Assembly: GCA_964439955.1 (NCBI GenBank)
Contig: CAYTPX010000031.1
Span: 1 to 22,162, forward strand
DNA length: 22,162 nt
Direction: 5' to 3'
Source: UBA1794 sp964439955
GTDB lineage: Bacteria > Bacteroidota > Bacteroidia > Bacteroidales > Bacteroidaceae
Part shown: positions 14,695 to 22,162 of the stretch, one piece after another
How the letters are laid out: every line of letters starts with the position of its first letter
Numbering within the stretch: position 1 is the first letter of the stretch
Position numbers and translations under genes: made by a program
The notes under the pieces: generated by a model
What the model was told of the DNA's origin: nothing
Databases searched by the model: none
What the model saw: only the letters and a program-made list of their open reading frames with translations

Positions 14695-16908
14695 ATGATA
14701 CAGACGGTCATCAAACGAGACGGACGCATCGTCGGTTTCAATGAAGAGAAAATAAGCACGGCCATACGGAAAGCCATGCTGCATACAGAGAAAGGTGAAG
14801 ACAGACAACTCATCCGTCAAATCACAGACCATATCGCCTTCTTCGGAGACAGCCAAATGACCGTCGAAGCCATCCAAGACTTCGTGGAAATAGAACTGAT
14901 GAAAAGCAGCCGGAAGGACGTGGCGCAAAAATATATTGCTTACCGCAACCAACGCAGCATCGCCCGGAAAGCCAAAACACGCGACTTGTTCCAAGAAATC
15001 ATTAACATAAAATCCAACGACGTCACACGGGAAAACGCCAACATGAATGCCGACACGCCCGCCGGCATGATGATGAAATTCGCCAGTGAAACGACCAAGC
15101 CATTTGTCGATGATTACCTGTTGAGCGAAGATGTGAGGGAAGCAATAAACCATAATTACCTGCATGTACATGACAAAGACTACTACCCCACCAAAAGCCT
15201 CACTTGTGTGCAACACCCGCTCGACTATATCCTCAAACACGGCTTCTCTGCCGGGCATGGCGCATCGCGCCCAGCCAAAAGGATAGAGACGGCCAGCATA
15301 TTAGGCTGCATATCATTAGAAACCGCCCAAAACGAGATGCATGGAGGACAAGCAATTCCCGCCTTCGACTTTTACCTGGCGCCTTACGTGCGTTCCAGTT
15401 TCATCGAAGAAATCAAAAAACTCGAAGAACTCAACGCCGCAGACTATTCCACATTATATAATATCGGGCTAGACGACTACATTGCACAACCGCTCGACCT
15501 ATTACAGGGTAAACGGCGCATCGTGCAACACGCCGTCAATCAAACCGTAAGCCGCGTACACCAAGCCATGGAGGCTTTCATCCACAACATGAACACCATC
15601 CACTCACGGGGAGGCAACCAAGTTGTATTCAGCAGCATCAACTACGGAACGGACACCAGCGCGGAAGGACGGTGCATCATACGTGAATTGCTTAAAAGCA
15701 CTTATTGCGGCGTAGGAAACGGGGAAACAGCCATCTTCCCCATTCAGATATGGAAGAAAAAGAGCGGGGTCAATTACCTCCCGCAAGACCGGAATTACGA
15801 CCTTTACCAACTGGCATGCAAAGTTACCGCCCGGCGCTTCTTTCCCAACTTCCTGAATTTGGACGCTTCGTTCAACCGGAGCGAGGACTGGCGTCCCGAC
15901 GACCCGCTGCGCTACCGGCATGAAGTTGCCACCATGGGTTGCCGGACGCGCGTGTTCGAAAACCGTTTTGGCCCGAAGACTTCCATCGGGCGCGGAAACC
16001 TCTCGTTCTCCACGATCAACATCGTCCGCTTGGCCATCGAATGCCGCAACGTTACAAACAAGGAAGAACGCATCGCCCATTTTTTTGCCAAACTTGACCA
16101 AATCCTTGCCCTAACGGCCCGCCAACTGCATGAACGGTTGGAATTCCAAAAAACAGCCTTCGCCAAGCAATTTCCCTTGCTCATGTCGTCCTTATGGATC
16201 GGGAGCGAAAAACTGAAGCCTAACGATACCATCGCATCCGTCATCAACCAAGGGACACTGGGCATCGGGTTTATCGGACTGGCCGAATGTTTGGTCGCGC
16301 TCATCGGGAAGCACCATGGCGAATCGGCCGAAGCCCAGGAATTAGGGTTACGCATAGTGACCTATATGCGCGACCGTGCCAACCAATATTCCGAGGAGTT
16401 CCAACACAATTACAGCATCCTGGCCACGCCAGCCGAAGGGCTTTCCGGGAAATTCACCCGGGTGGACCGCAAGACTTTCGGGGTTATCCCCGGGGTTACC
16501 GACCGGGAATACTACACGAACTCCAGCCACGTTCCCGTTTACTACAAGTGTAGCGCACGCCACAAGGCAAAAACCGAGGCTCCCTACCATACCCTTACCC
16601 GGGGCGGACACATCTTTTACGTGGAAATGGACAGCGACGCCACACACAACCCGGAAGCCATCATGCGCATCGTGGACATGATGGACCGGTACGACATGGG
16701 CTACGGCTCCGTGAACCACAACCGGAACCGGTGCATGGACTGCGGGTACGAAAACGCCGCCACCAATCTGGAGCAATGCCCCCAATGCGGCAGCAGGAAT
16801 ATCGACCGGCTACAACGCATCACCGGCTATTTGGTCGGCACGACCGACCGTTGGAACAAGGCCAAACTGGCCGAGCTGAACGACCGCACCACGCACCAAA
16901 CAGACTAA
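14695..16908 (+). CDS. nrdD: Anaerobic (class III) ribonucleoside-triphosphate reductase
   Basis: Glycyl-radical enzyme that reduces ribonucleoside triphosphates to deoxyribonucleotides without oxygen. The 737-residue protein starts with an ATP-cone for allosteric control (IKRDGRIVGFNEEKISTAIRKAML, about 5-95). The barrel domain includes NTIHSRGGNQVVFSSINYGTD and CGVGNGETAIFPIQ. The C terminus has the zinc site Cys680, Cys683, Cys695, Cys698 and the radical loop RITGYL with Gly711. The radical is installed by NrdG, encoded 21 bp downstream in the same direction. The enzyme is inactivated by oxygen, as expected for a gut-type anaerobe. Confidence 0.96.
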   Translation: MIQTVIKRDGRIVGFNEEKISTAIRKAMLHTEKGEDRQLIRQITDHIAFFGDSQMTVEAIQDFVEIELMKSSRKDVAQKYIAYRNQRSIARKAKTRDLFQEIINIKSNDVTRENANMNADTPAGMMMKFASETTKPFVDDYLLSEDVREAINHNYLHVHDKDYYPTKSLTCVQHPLDYILKHGFSAGHGASRPAKRIETASILGCISLETAQNEMHGGQAIPAFDFYLAPYVRSSFIEEIKKLEELNAADYSTLYNIGLDDYIAQPLDLLQGKRRIVQHAVNQTVSRVHQAMEAFIHNMNTIHSRGGNQVVFSSINYGTDTSAEGRCIIRELLKSTYCGVGNGETAIFPIQIWKKKSGVNYLPQDRNYDLYQLACKVTARRFFPNFLNLDASFNRSEDWRPDDPLRYRHEVATMGCRTRVFENRFGPKTSIGRGNLSFSTINIVRLAIECRNVTNKEERIAHFFAKLDQILALTARQLHERLEFQKTAFAKQFPLLMSSLWIGSEKLKPNDTIASVINQGTLGIGFIGLAECLVALIGKHHGESAEAQELGLRIVTYMRDRANQYSEEFQHNYSILATPAEGLSGKFTRVDRKTFGVIPGVTDREYYTNSSHVPVYYKCSARHKAKTEAPYHTLTRGGHIFYVEMDSDATHNPEAIMRIVDMMDRYDMGYGSVNHNRNRCMDCGYENAATNLEQCPQCGSRNIDRLQRITGYLVGTTDRWNKAKLAELNDRTTHQTD

Positions 16909-16929
16909 AAAAGGCAGAAGGGCTACACA

Positions 16930-17433
16930 ATGGAGATAGCCATACTCGATATCATAGAAGACACCGCAACAGACGGCCCCGGGCTACGCACCTCCGTCTA
17001 CTGCGCAGGATGCAACCACCGCTGCCCGGGCTGCCACAATCCCCAATCGTGGGACTCCGGACGCGGGCACATGATGGAAACGGGACACATCCTACATATC
17101 ATCCAACAAGACGAGTTTGCCGACGTAACGTTCTCGGGAGGCGACCCCATGCTCCAAGCCCCGGGCTTTGCCGAGCTTGCCCGCCTCATAAAGGCACACA
17201 CGCGGAAAAACATTTGGTGCTATACGGGATTCCGCTACGAAACGCTGCTTGCCTCGCCAGAGCATTACTCCCTGCTGGAAAATATCGACGTTTTAGTCGA
17301 CGGGCCCTACATAGAAGCCCAACGTGACGAGGCACTCCTGTTCCGTGGCAGCCGCAACCAACGACTCATCGACATACCAGCTTCACTGGAAGCGCACGGC
17401 ACCGTACTCTACACATACAGCCCTTTCCCTTAA
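16930..17433 (+). CDS. nrdG: Anaerobic ribonucleotide reductase activating protein (radical SAM)
   Basis: Radical-SAM activase that generates the glycyl radical on NrdD. The 167 residues match the family. The cluster-binding motif is CX3CX2C (Cys28, Cys32, Cys35; CNHRCPGC), followed by TFSGGDPMLQ, which contacts S-adenosylmethionine, and DVLVDGPYIEAQRDEALLFRGSRNQRLID near the C terminus. It is co-transcribed with nrdD; a hairpin follows the stop codon. Confidence 0.96.
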   Translation: MEIAILDIIEDTATDGPGLRTSVYCAGCNHRCPGCHNPQSWDSGRGHMMETGHILHIIQQDEFADVTFSGGDPMLQAPGFAELARLIKAHTRKNIWCYTGFRYETLLASPEHYSLLENIDVLVDGPYIEAQRDEALLFRGSRNQRLIDIPASLEAHGTVLYTYSPFP

Positions 17434-17440
17434 TACCCAC

Positions 17441-17462
17441 GGCGGAAAAAGGGATTTCCGCC
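17441..17462 (+). terminator. Hairpin after nrdG
   Basis: GGCGGAAA (17441-17448) and TTTCCGCC (17455-17462) form a perfect 8-bp stem with a 6-nt loop, 8 bp after the nrdG stop, followed by CCCCTTTT. Confidence 0.6.
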
Positions 17463-17527
17463 GCCCCTTTTGGAAAACTCCCCTGCAGCATAATTCCCCT
17501 TATTCCTAACTTTTCTTTTATATCCTT

Positions 17528-17558
17528 TTTGCCAAACTACACGGAATTTGTACTTTTG
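17528..17558 (+). promoter_or_regulatory. Promoter of the secreted glycosidase gene
   Basis: TTTG (17528-17531) and TACTTTTG (17551-17558) are 19 bp apart, an excellent Bacteroidetes promoter. A short dyad, CTTTTGT/ACAAAAG (17554-17569), overlaps the -7 box and start site and could be an operator. Confidence 0.7.
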
Positions 17559-17599
17559 TCCACAAAAGGAATTATGCCACTATTTATTTACGCTCTCTT

Positions 17600-20500
17600 A
17601 TGACAAACAAAAACATCAACCTTGCCCTCTCGGCCTTGGTATGCGCGCAACTTTCCATAGCCGCCCCGGTCGGCACGGCCACGAGCGCGGCACAAGCAGC
17701 AACGCAAGCTACGGAAAAAGAAGAAGCGCCAGTAGGATTCAAGACAATCACCCAAGTAGAAGACATCTCAATAAAATGCCCCGTCGGTACAGCCCCACGG
17801 CTTCCTTTCCAAGTCTGGGTCACCTATTCCGACGGCACAGCAGGCTTCCGCCAGACGCGCTGGACCAATTCCGGATTGACCTCCGAACAAGCCGAAGCTA
17901 ATGACGCCCTCAATCCCGTAGGGCACGAATACAAAGTAAAAGGCTTCATTATCGGAGATAACACCACGGCCAACGGTTATCCTATCACCGCGAAAGTCCA
18001 AGTCGTGGCCGAATCCTATGAAACGCCCCAACCTGAGCCAATAGCCGAGCCTTTTCCCCTCAACAAGGTAACAATCAACGGAGAAAACCGCCTTACCTCA
18101 AACCGGGACCTGGCACTAAAGGAGATTTGCAGCTGGGACGTAAAACAACAACTCTACAATTACCGGGACACATACGGCTTAAGCACGGAAGGATACCCCG
18201 TGGCCGACGGATGGGACTCACCGACGACCAAACTAAAAGGACATGGCTCAGGGCACTACATGTCAGCCTTGGCTTTCGCTTTCGCCAGCACGACCGACCC
18301 CGGGCAGAAAAAGATCCTGCGCGACAACATGCGGGAAATGGTAAATACCTTGCGCGAATGCCAGGAAAGGACATTTGTCTGGAATGAAGAACTCGGACGC
18401 TATTGGGAAGCACGCGACTTCGCCCCGGAAGAAGAGCTCCGTGAGATGAAAGGTACTTGGGCAGATTTTGACCAATATAAAAAGGAATACCAGAAATACG
18501 GCTATGGATACCTCAATGCGATACCGGCGCAACACGCCGTGCTCATTGAGATGTACCGCGCATACAACAACGAAAGTTGGGTATGGGCGCCTTACTATTC
18601 CATCCACAAACAACTGGCCGGACTCATCGACATAGCCACTTACGTGGACGACCCCGAAATCGCGGCGAAAGCCATATTGATAGCCAAAGACATGGGACTG
18701 TGGATTTGGAACCGCTTGTACTACCGGACTTTCGTCAAAACCGACGGCACCAAAGAAGAGCGCCGCTCCAAACCCGGAAACCGGTATGAGATGTGGAACA
18801 TGTATATAGCCGGGGAAGTAGGAGGAGTGAGCGAATCATTAGCCCGCCTTTCCGAAATAGTAGAAGAACCGGAAGAAAAAGAACGCCTCCTGCAGGCTGC
18901 CTCCTTTTTCGACAGCCCCGCCTTCTACCAGCCTTTGTCCAAAAACATAGACGACATACGCACCCGCCATGCCAACCAGCACATTCCTATGATTATCGGG
19001 GCACTGCGTAGCTATCGAGGCAATGAAAACCCCTATTATTACAATCTTTCCTTGAATTTCTGGAACTTCATCCAAGGAAGATACCGCTATTCCTCGGGCG
19101 GGGTCGGGAATGGCGAAATGTTCCGCCAGCCCTATACGCAAATCCTAAGCATGGCAACCAACGTGACCTCCGACCGTGAGCGTAACCTCTACCCGTCCCC
19201 TACGATAAACGAGACGTGCTGTGCCTACAATCTGGCAAAACTAACCAAAGACCTCAACTGCTTTGATCCAGACAACGCACAATATATGGACTACTACGAG
19301 CGGGTTCTTTACAACCAACTCATAGGTTCACTGAACCCGGTGCATTACCAAACAACCTACCAATATGCCGTAGGGTTGGATGCCTCCAAGCCTTGGGGCA
19401 ACGAGACACCCCAATCCACTTGTTGCGGGGGGACTGGCTCCGAAAACCACGTAAAGTACCAAGAAGCCGCCTATTTCGCTTCCGACAATACCTTATGGGT
19501 AGGGCTCTATTTGCCCACAACTTTAGAGTGGGAGGCCAAGGGGATTACCATCCAACAAGACTGCCAATGGCCCGCCGAAAGTTCCATAATCCGGATTACG
19601 GAGGGTTCGGCCGAATTTGCCCTAAAGCTACGTGTCCCTTATTGGGCAACCAATGGATTTGACATCAAGCTAAACGGGACTTCCGTGGCAGGCAGCTACC
19701 AGCCCAGTTCATACGTCACGATTCCAACCCGCCATTGGGACACGACGGATGTGGTAGAAATTACCATGCCGTTCTGCAAACATATCGATTTCGGCCCCGA
19801 CAAAATGGAGACCGCCGCTACGGGGAAGAACGAAACCAACACGGCTTTTGCCCCCATGTGGGCCGGCACGCTGATGTACGGGCCTTTGGCCATGGTGGCC
19901 AGAGGCATAGGCAACTGGGATGAAGCAACCTTGGACATTGCCTCCGACCTGCACGACATCGTGGCCAACCCGCCGCAAGAGGGGACTCCCGGGTTGGGCG
20001 GAAACCTTTACACGCTTACGGTAGACGGGAAAACCTTCGTACCCGACTACTACCAAGGCGAGCACCTCACGCATTACTTCCGCATTAATCTGCTCGGAGA
20101 CCCTTGTGCCGCAGTCAAAGAACAGCTCGCGGCCAAACTGGAGGAGGCACGGATTTTCCGTCCGGAAAATTATAAAAAGAAATCGCTTGCCGCACTGGAG
20201 AAACAAATCGCCGCAGGCGAAGCCATCCTCGACGCCACCCATATTGAAGAGGCACAGTTCACCGCACAAATCGCGGCCATCGAGAACGCCATTACCGGGC
20301 TGGAAGCAAATAAAAAAACCGACAAATCGTTGCTTGAGGCTGCCATTTCCGAAGCCGAATCCAAGACAAACGCCGAATACACGTGGGATTCGTATGAAGC
20401 ATTCCAAAAGGCTATCAGTGAAGCCAAGGGTATTTTGAGCAGCAGCGACGACCAAATCCAGATAGACCGCCAACGTTTGGCCCTCTCCAAAGCTGAGGAG

Positions 20501-21004
20501 AACTTGGTCTCTGCCGAAGATATCGATAAATTGACCTTGGCCGAACTCTTATCCTTGGCAAAAGACCGGGAAAAAGCACAGGCCGCTTGGGAAGCCTTGG
20601 CCGTAAAAGTGCCGGAATATGCACCGTGGGCACCGCACGGGTTCGACCGATTAATGGAACAAACCCGCAAGGCCCAAGCCGTCTATGACAACGCTGACAA
20701 GAACTACAACCAAGCAGAGGTAAATGCCGCCGCCAGCGAACTCAACGCCGCCATCAACACCATGCGCCCGGGCAACCTACCCGAACTCGAAGACCTTGGC
20801 GCCCTCTCCGCCCTGCTCGCCCAAGCAAAAGCGGCCGACGCCTCACGCTACCAACCGCAAGAGGCTGAAACCCTGAAAGAGACCATCGACTATGCCGAAA
20901 TGGTCGTAAAATACGTGAGCGACGGAAGCGGCACACACGACATGATACAAAACGCGATGACCCGGTTGTCAGAGGCTTTGAATCCACAAAACCCGGCGGA
21001 ATAG
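17600..21004 (+). CDS. Secreted DUF1680 glycosidase (GH127/GH146-type beta-L-arabinofuranosidase) with helical FIVAR-like tail
   Basis: 1134-residue exported protein, probably releasing beta-L-arabinofuranose from plant glycans. A signal peptide covers about residues 1-33. Residues 42-138 resemble a bacterial Ig-like (Big_4) domain (WVTYSDGTAGF). The catalytic alpha/alpha-barrel begins near 155, with GHGSGHYMSALA at 214-225. A Glu-x-Cys motif (Glu538, Cys540) and a Cys-Cys pair (608-609, CCGGTGSENH) match the zinc-thiolate site known in GH127 enzymes, where a cysteine is the nucleophile. A beta-sandwich follows to about 830. Residues 835-1134 are four helical segments of 65-80 residues like FIVAR modules. 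There is no C-terminal sorting signal. No SusC/SusD genes lie nearby. It has its own promoter. Family assignment is firm; linkage specificity is inferred. Confidence 0.88.
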   Translation: MTNKNINLALSALVCAQLSIAAPVGTATSAAQAATQATEKEEAPVGFKTITQVEDISIKCPVGTAPRLPFQVWVTYSDGTAGFRQTRWTNSGLTSEQAEANDALNPVGHEYKVKGFIIGDNTTANGYPITAKVQVVAESYETPQPEPIAEPFPLNKVTINGENRLTSNRDLALKEICSWDVKQQLYNYRDTYGLSTEGYPVADGWDSPTTKLKGHGSGHYMSALAFAFASTTDPGQKKILRDNMREMVNTLRECQERTFVWNEELGRYWEARDFAPEEELREMKGTWADFDQYKKEYQKYGYGYLNAIPAQHAVLIEMYRAYNNESWVWAPYYSIHKQLAGLIDIATYVDDPEIAAKAILIAKDMGLWIWNRLYYRTFVKTDGTKEERRSKPGNRYEMWNMYIAGEVGGVSESLARLSEIVEEPEEKERLLQAASFFDSPAFYQPLSKNIDDIRTRHANQHIPMIIGALRSYRGNENPYYYNLSLNFWNFIQGRYRYSSGGVGNGEMFRQPYTQILSMATNVTSDRERNLYPSPTINETCCAYNLAKLTKDLNCFDPDNAQYMDYYERVLYNQLIGSLNPVHYQTTYQYAVGLDASKPWGNETPQSTCCGGTGSENHVKYQEAAYFASDNTLWVGLYLPTTLEWEAKGITIQQDCQWPAESSIIRITEGSAEFALKLRVPYWATNGFDIKLNGTSVAGSYQPSSYVTIPTRHWDTTDVVEITMPFCKHIDFGPDKMETAATGKNETNTAFAPMWAGTLMYGPLAMVARGIGNWDEATLDIASDLHDIVANPPQEGTPGLGGNLYTLTVDGKTFVPDYYQGEHLTHYFRINLLGDPCAAVKEQLAAKLEEARIFRPENYKKKSLAALEKQIAAGEAILDATHIEEAQFTAQIAAIENAITGLEANKKTDKSLLEAAISEAESKTNAEYTWDSYEAFQKAISEAKGILSSSDDQIQIDRQRLALSKAEENLVSAEDIDKLTLAELLSLAKDREKAQAAWEALAVKVPEYAPWAPHGFDRLMEQTRKAQAVYDNADKNYNQAEVNAAASELNAAINTMRPGNLPELEDLGALSALLAQAKAADASRYQPQEAETLKETIDYAEMVVKYVSDGSGTHDMIQNAMTRLSEALNPQNPAE

Positions 21005-21030
21005 GAATCTGCCGATAACTGTTTCCACAA

Positions 21031-21068
21031 AAAGTGCCTGCGCTTTTTCGAGATAGCGCAGGCACTTT
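21031..21068. terminator. Bidirectional terminator between converging genes
   Basis: AAAGTGCCTGCGCT (21031-21044) and AGCGCAGGCACTTT (21055-21068) are perfect 14-bp inverted copies with a 10-nt loop. It lies between the stops of the glycosidase (21004) and guaD (21105) and has T/A-rich flanks on both sides. Confidence 0.85.
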
Positions 21069-21104
21069 CTTCATGCCCCTACGGCACTTCCCCGGAGGAC
21101 ATGC

Positions 21105-21608
21105 TCAATAATCCGTACGATCGGGCTTTGTTTCCCAAATCCGGAATGCCTCAATGGCCTCTTCCGGCAGCAAGACCTGCGACTTCAACTGCCGGTTGCC
21201 AGCAGGCAAATCCAACTCCCGGTAGATGAAGTCATCGTCAAAACCCGCTGCCGCGGCATCCCGTTTTCCATTCCCATAGCACATGCGCCCGATACGTGCC
21301 CAATAAATCGCCCCAAGGCACATGGGGCACGGCTCGCATGAAGTATAAATCGTGCAACCGCCCAAGTCAAAAGTCCCCAAACGGGCAGCAGCCACACGAA
21401 TGGCTTGCACCTCAGCGTGGGCCGTAGGGTCACAATCGGGGACAACCCGGTTCATCCCCTCGGCAATGACCTCGCCATCGCGGGCTATGACCGCCCCAAA
21501 CGGCCCCCCGCCCTGCTTCATGCTCTCCAACGACAACGCTATCGCACGGCGCATCAGCTGCTCATCCAATGAGGCACTTCCCTGCCCCGGTTTTTCCTTT
21601 GTAGCCAT
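21105..21608 (-). CDS. guaD: Guanine deaminase
   Basis: Cytoplasmic zinc hydrolase of the cytidine deaminase fold, converting guanine to xanthine plus ammonia. The 167 residues carry the catalytic site His64-Ala-Glu66 (TAHAEVQAIR) and zinc ligands Cys94 and Cys97 (TSCEPCPMCLGAIYWARI). GFDDDFIYRELD and the C-terminal Tyr resemble the Bacillus subtilis enzyme GuaD and argue against the tRNA adenosine deaminase TadA. The start is supported by an unusually strong ribosome site, AAGGAGG at 21617-21623, 8 nt before the ATG. Transcribed alone, divergent from the methylase gene. Confidence 0.87.
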   Translation of the reverse strand: MATKEKPGQGSASLDEQLMRRAIALSLESMKQGGGPFGAVIARDGEVIAEGMNRVVPDCDPTAHAEVQAIRVAAARLGTFDLGGCTIYTSCEPCPMCLGAIYWARIGRMCYGNGKRDAAAAGFDDDFIYRELDLPAGNRQLKSQVLLPEEAIEAFRIWETKPDRTDY

Positions 21609-21616
21609 AAATCGAA

Positions 21617-21623
21617 CCTCCTT
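21617..21623 (-). promoter_or_regulatory. Canonical Shine-Dalgarno site before guaD
   Basis: AAGGAGG on the minus strand, 8 nt from the ATG at 21608. Perfect anti-16S complementarity is unusual for Bacteroidales genes, and none of the other genes here shows it. Confidence 0.7.
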
Positions 21624-21666
21624 ATATGTTTATCATCCAACCGTCCCACAATAGCACGGTTAGCGG

Positions 21667-21699
21667 CAAAGATAGGAAAAAAGGCACAATGCCCTTCAA
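21667..21699 (-). promoter_or_regulatory. guaD promoter
   Basis: TTG (21697-21699) and TATCTTTG (21667-21674) on the minus strand, 22 bp apart. The leader would be about 50 nt. Confidence 0.55.
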
Positions 21700-21718
21700 C
21701 AGAAAAAACAACTTACCC

Positions 21719-21749
21719 TTGGGATTGTAAGGCCTTGTATGTAACTTTG
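21719..21749 (+). promoter_or_regulatory. Promoter of the probable DNA methylase gene
   Basis: TTG (21719-21721) and TAACTTTG (21742-21749) are 20 bp apart, matching the Bacteroidetes pattern. The ATG at 21802 follows after about 45 nt of leader. Confidence 0.55.
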
Positions 21750-21801
21750 TAGACATATTAATCCCGATTCGCCCCTCCTTAATCCTAAAAAGCATATCGA
21801 C

Positions 21802-22162
21802 ATGCCTGAAACAGCCGACATATTGGAGAACAGCGTCTTGCAGTCTTTCCCCGGATCGCTGTCCACCCTGCTCAAAGACCACACGACGGGCAGGGGCGAT
21901 GACGCGCGCAACATATTCTGGGCGACTTCCGACTATGAACACCTCGGCAAAGGGTATGGCTACCATGACCCGATATTGACCGGACTCATCACGGGCGGCA
22001 ACGGCCAAGTCATCATGCCCCGTGTCATGAAACATAAGGACACCCAGTCGGCACGTGTACGCGACATGGCGGAGGTGTTCACGCCTGCATGGGTGTGCAA
22101 CGCGCAGAACAACCTGATTGACGAGGCGTGGTTTGGCCGCAAGGACGTGTTCAACGCTGAAT
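21802..22162 (+). CDS. Probable N6-adenine DNA methylase (5' part, cut by window end)
   Basis: From the ATG at 21802 the frame stays open to the window end (120 codons). It reads MPETADILENSVLQ, then NIFWATSDYEHLGKGYGYHD, GNGQVIMPRVMKHKDTQSARVRDMAEVFTPAWVCNAQNNLIDEAWFGRKDVFN. I recognise this as the N terminus of Bacteroidales proteins annotated as restriction endonuclease subunit M / N-6 DNA methylase. EVFTP followed by a helix is the region just before the SAM-binding motif in such enzymes. The catalytic NPPY-type motif would lie beyond the window, so the activity is not shown here. It may be a solitary methylase or part of a restriction system. Confidence 0.65.
   Translation, partial: MPETADILENSVLQSFPGSLSTLLKDHTTGRGDDARNIFWATSDYEHLGKGYGYHDPILTGLITGGNGQVIMPRVMKHKDTQSARVRDMAEVFTPAWVCNAQNNLIDEAWFGRKDVFNAE

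Noticed and set aside
19709..20473. Minus-strand open frame inside the glycosidase gene
   Set aside because: Complement of a well-defined catalytic and tail region, with no protein-like motif of its own.

Overview
The window looks like a chromosomal segment from a member of the order Bacteroidales. Most genes have Bacteroidetes-type promoters (-7 box TAnnTTTG, sometimes with a -33 TTG/TTTG about 19-22 bp upstream), there is almost no Shine-Dalgarno signal, and several proteins have their closest recognisable relatives in that order (DUF4923-type lipoprotein, SLC13 carrier with TrkA_C domains, an arabinofuranosidase of the DUF1680 type). Coding DNA is fairly GC-rich. The first 1.2 kb is clearly AT-richer and degraded. 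Genus cannot be fixed from sequence alone.

Layout. (1) 1-1125, minus: remains of a TonB-receptor-like outer-membrane protein gene broken by at least three frameshifts, with a 112-bp inverted-repeat element over its 5' end. (2) 1214-4140, minus: manC (GDP-mannose synthesis) followed by an SLC13-type carrier. (3) 4352-6087, minus: a maltose/galactoside-type O-acetyltransferase coupled by an ATGA overlap to a Tat-exported aldo/keto reductase, preceded by an AraC regulator (6185-7009). (4) 7326-7991, plus: a Ser-rich DUF4923-type lipoprotein, ending at a bidirectional hairpin. (5) 8078-12081, minus: an operon iorA-iorB-paaK plus an uncharacterised acidic protein, linking arylpyruvate and arylacetate metabolism through acyl-CoA intermediates. 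(6) 12725-14158, plus: dnaA. (7) 14695-17433, plus: nrdD-nrdG, the oxygen-sensitive class III ribonucleotide reductase and its radical-SAM activase, which points to an anaerobic lifestyle. (8) 17600-21004, plus: a large secreted DUF1680 (GH127/GH146-type) glycosidase with an Ig-like N-terminal domain and a 300-residue helical FIVAR-like tail. (9) 21105-21608, minus: guaD. (10) from 21802, plus: the 5' end of a probable N6-adenine DNA methylase, cut by the window edge.

The most unusual feature not explained by genes is a family of degenerate ~22-bp tandem repeats in three separate intergenic regions (about 4222-4350, 7097-7205, 12201-12313). All have the same orientation on the plus strand, whatever the direction of the neighbouring genes. 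No rRNA, tRNA, CRISPR array or intact insertion sequence was seen.
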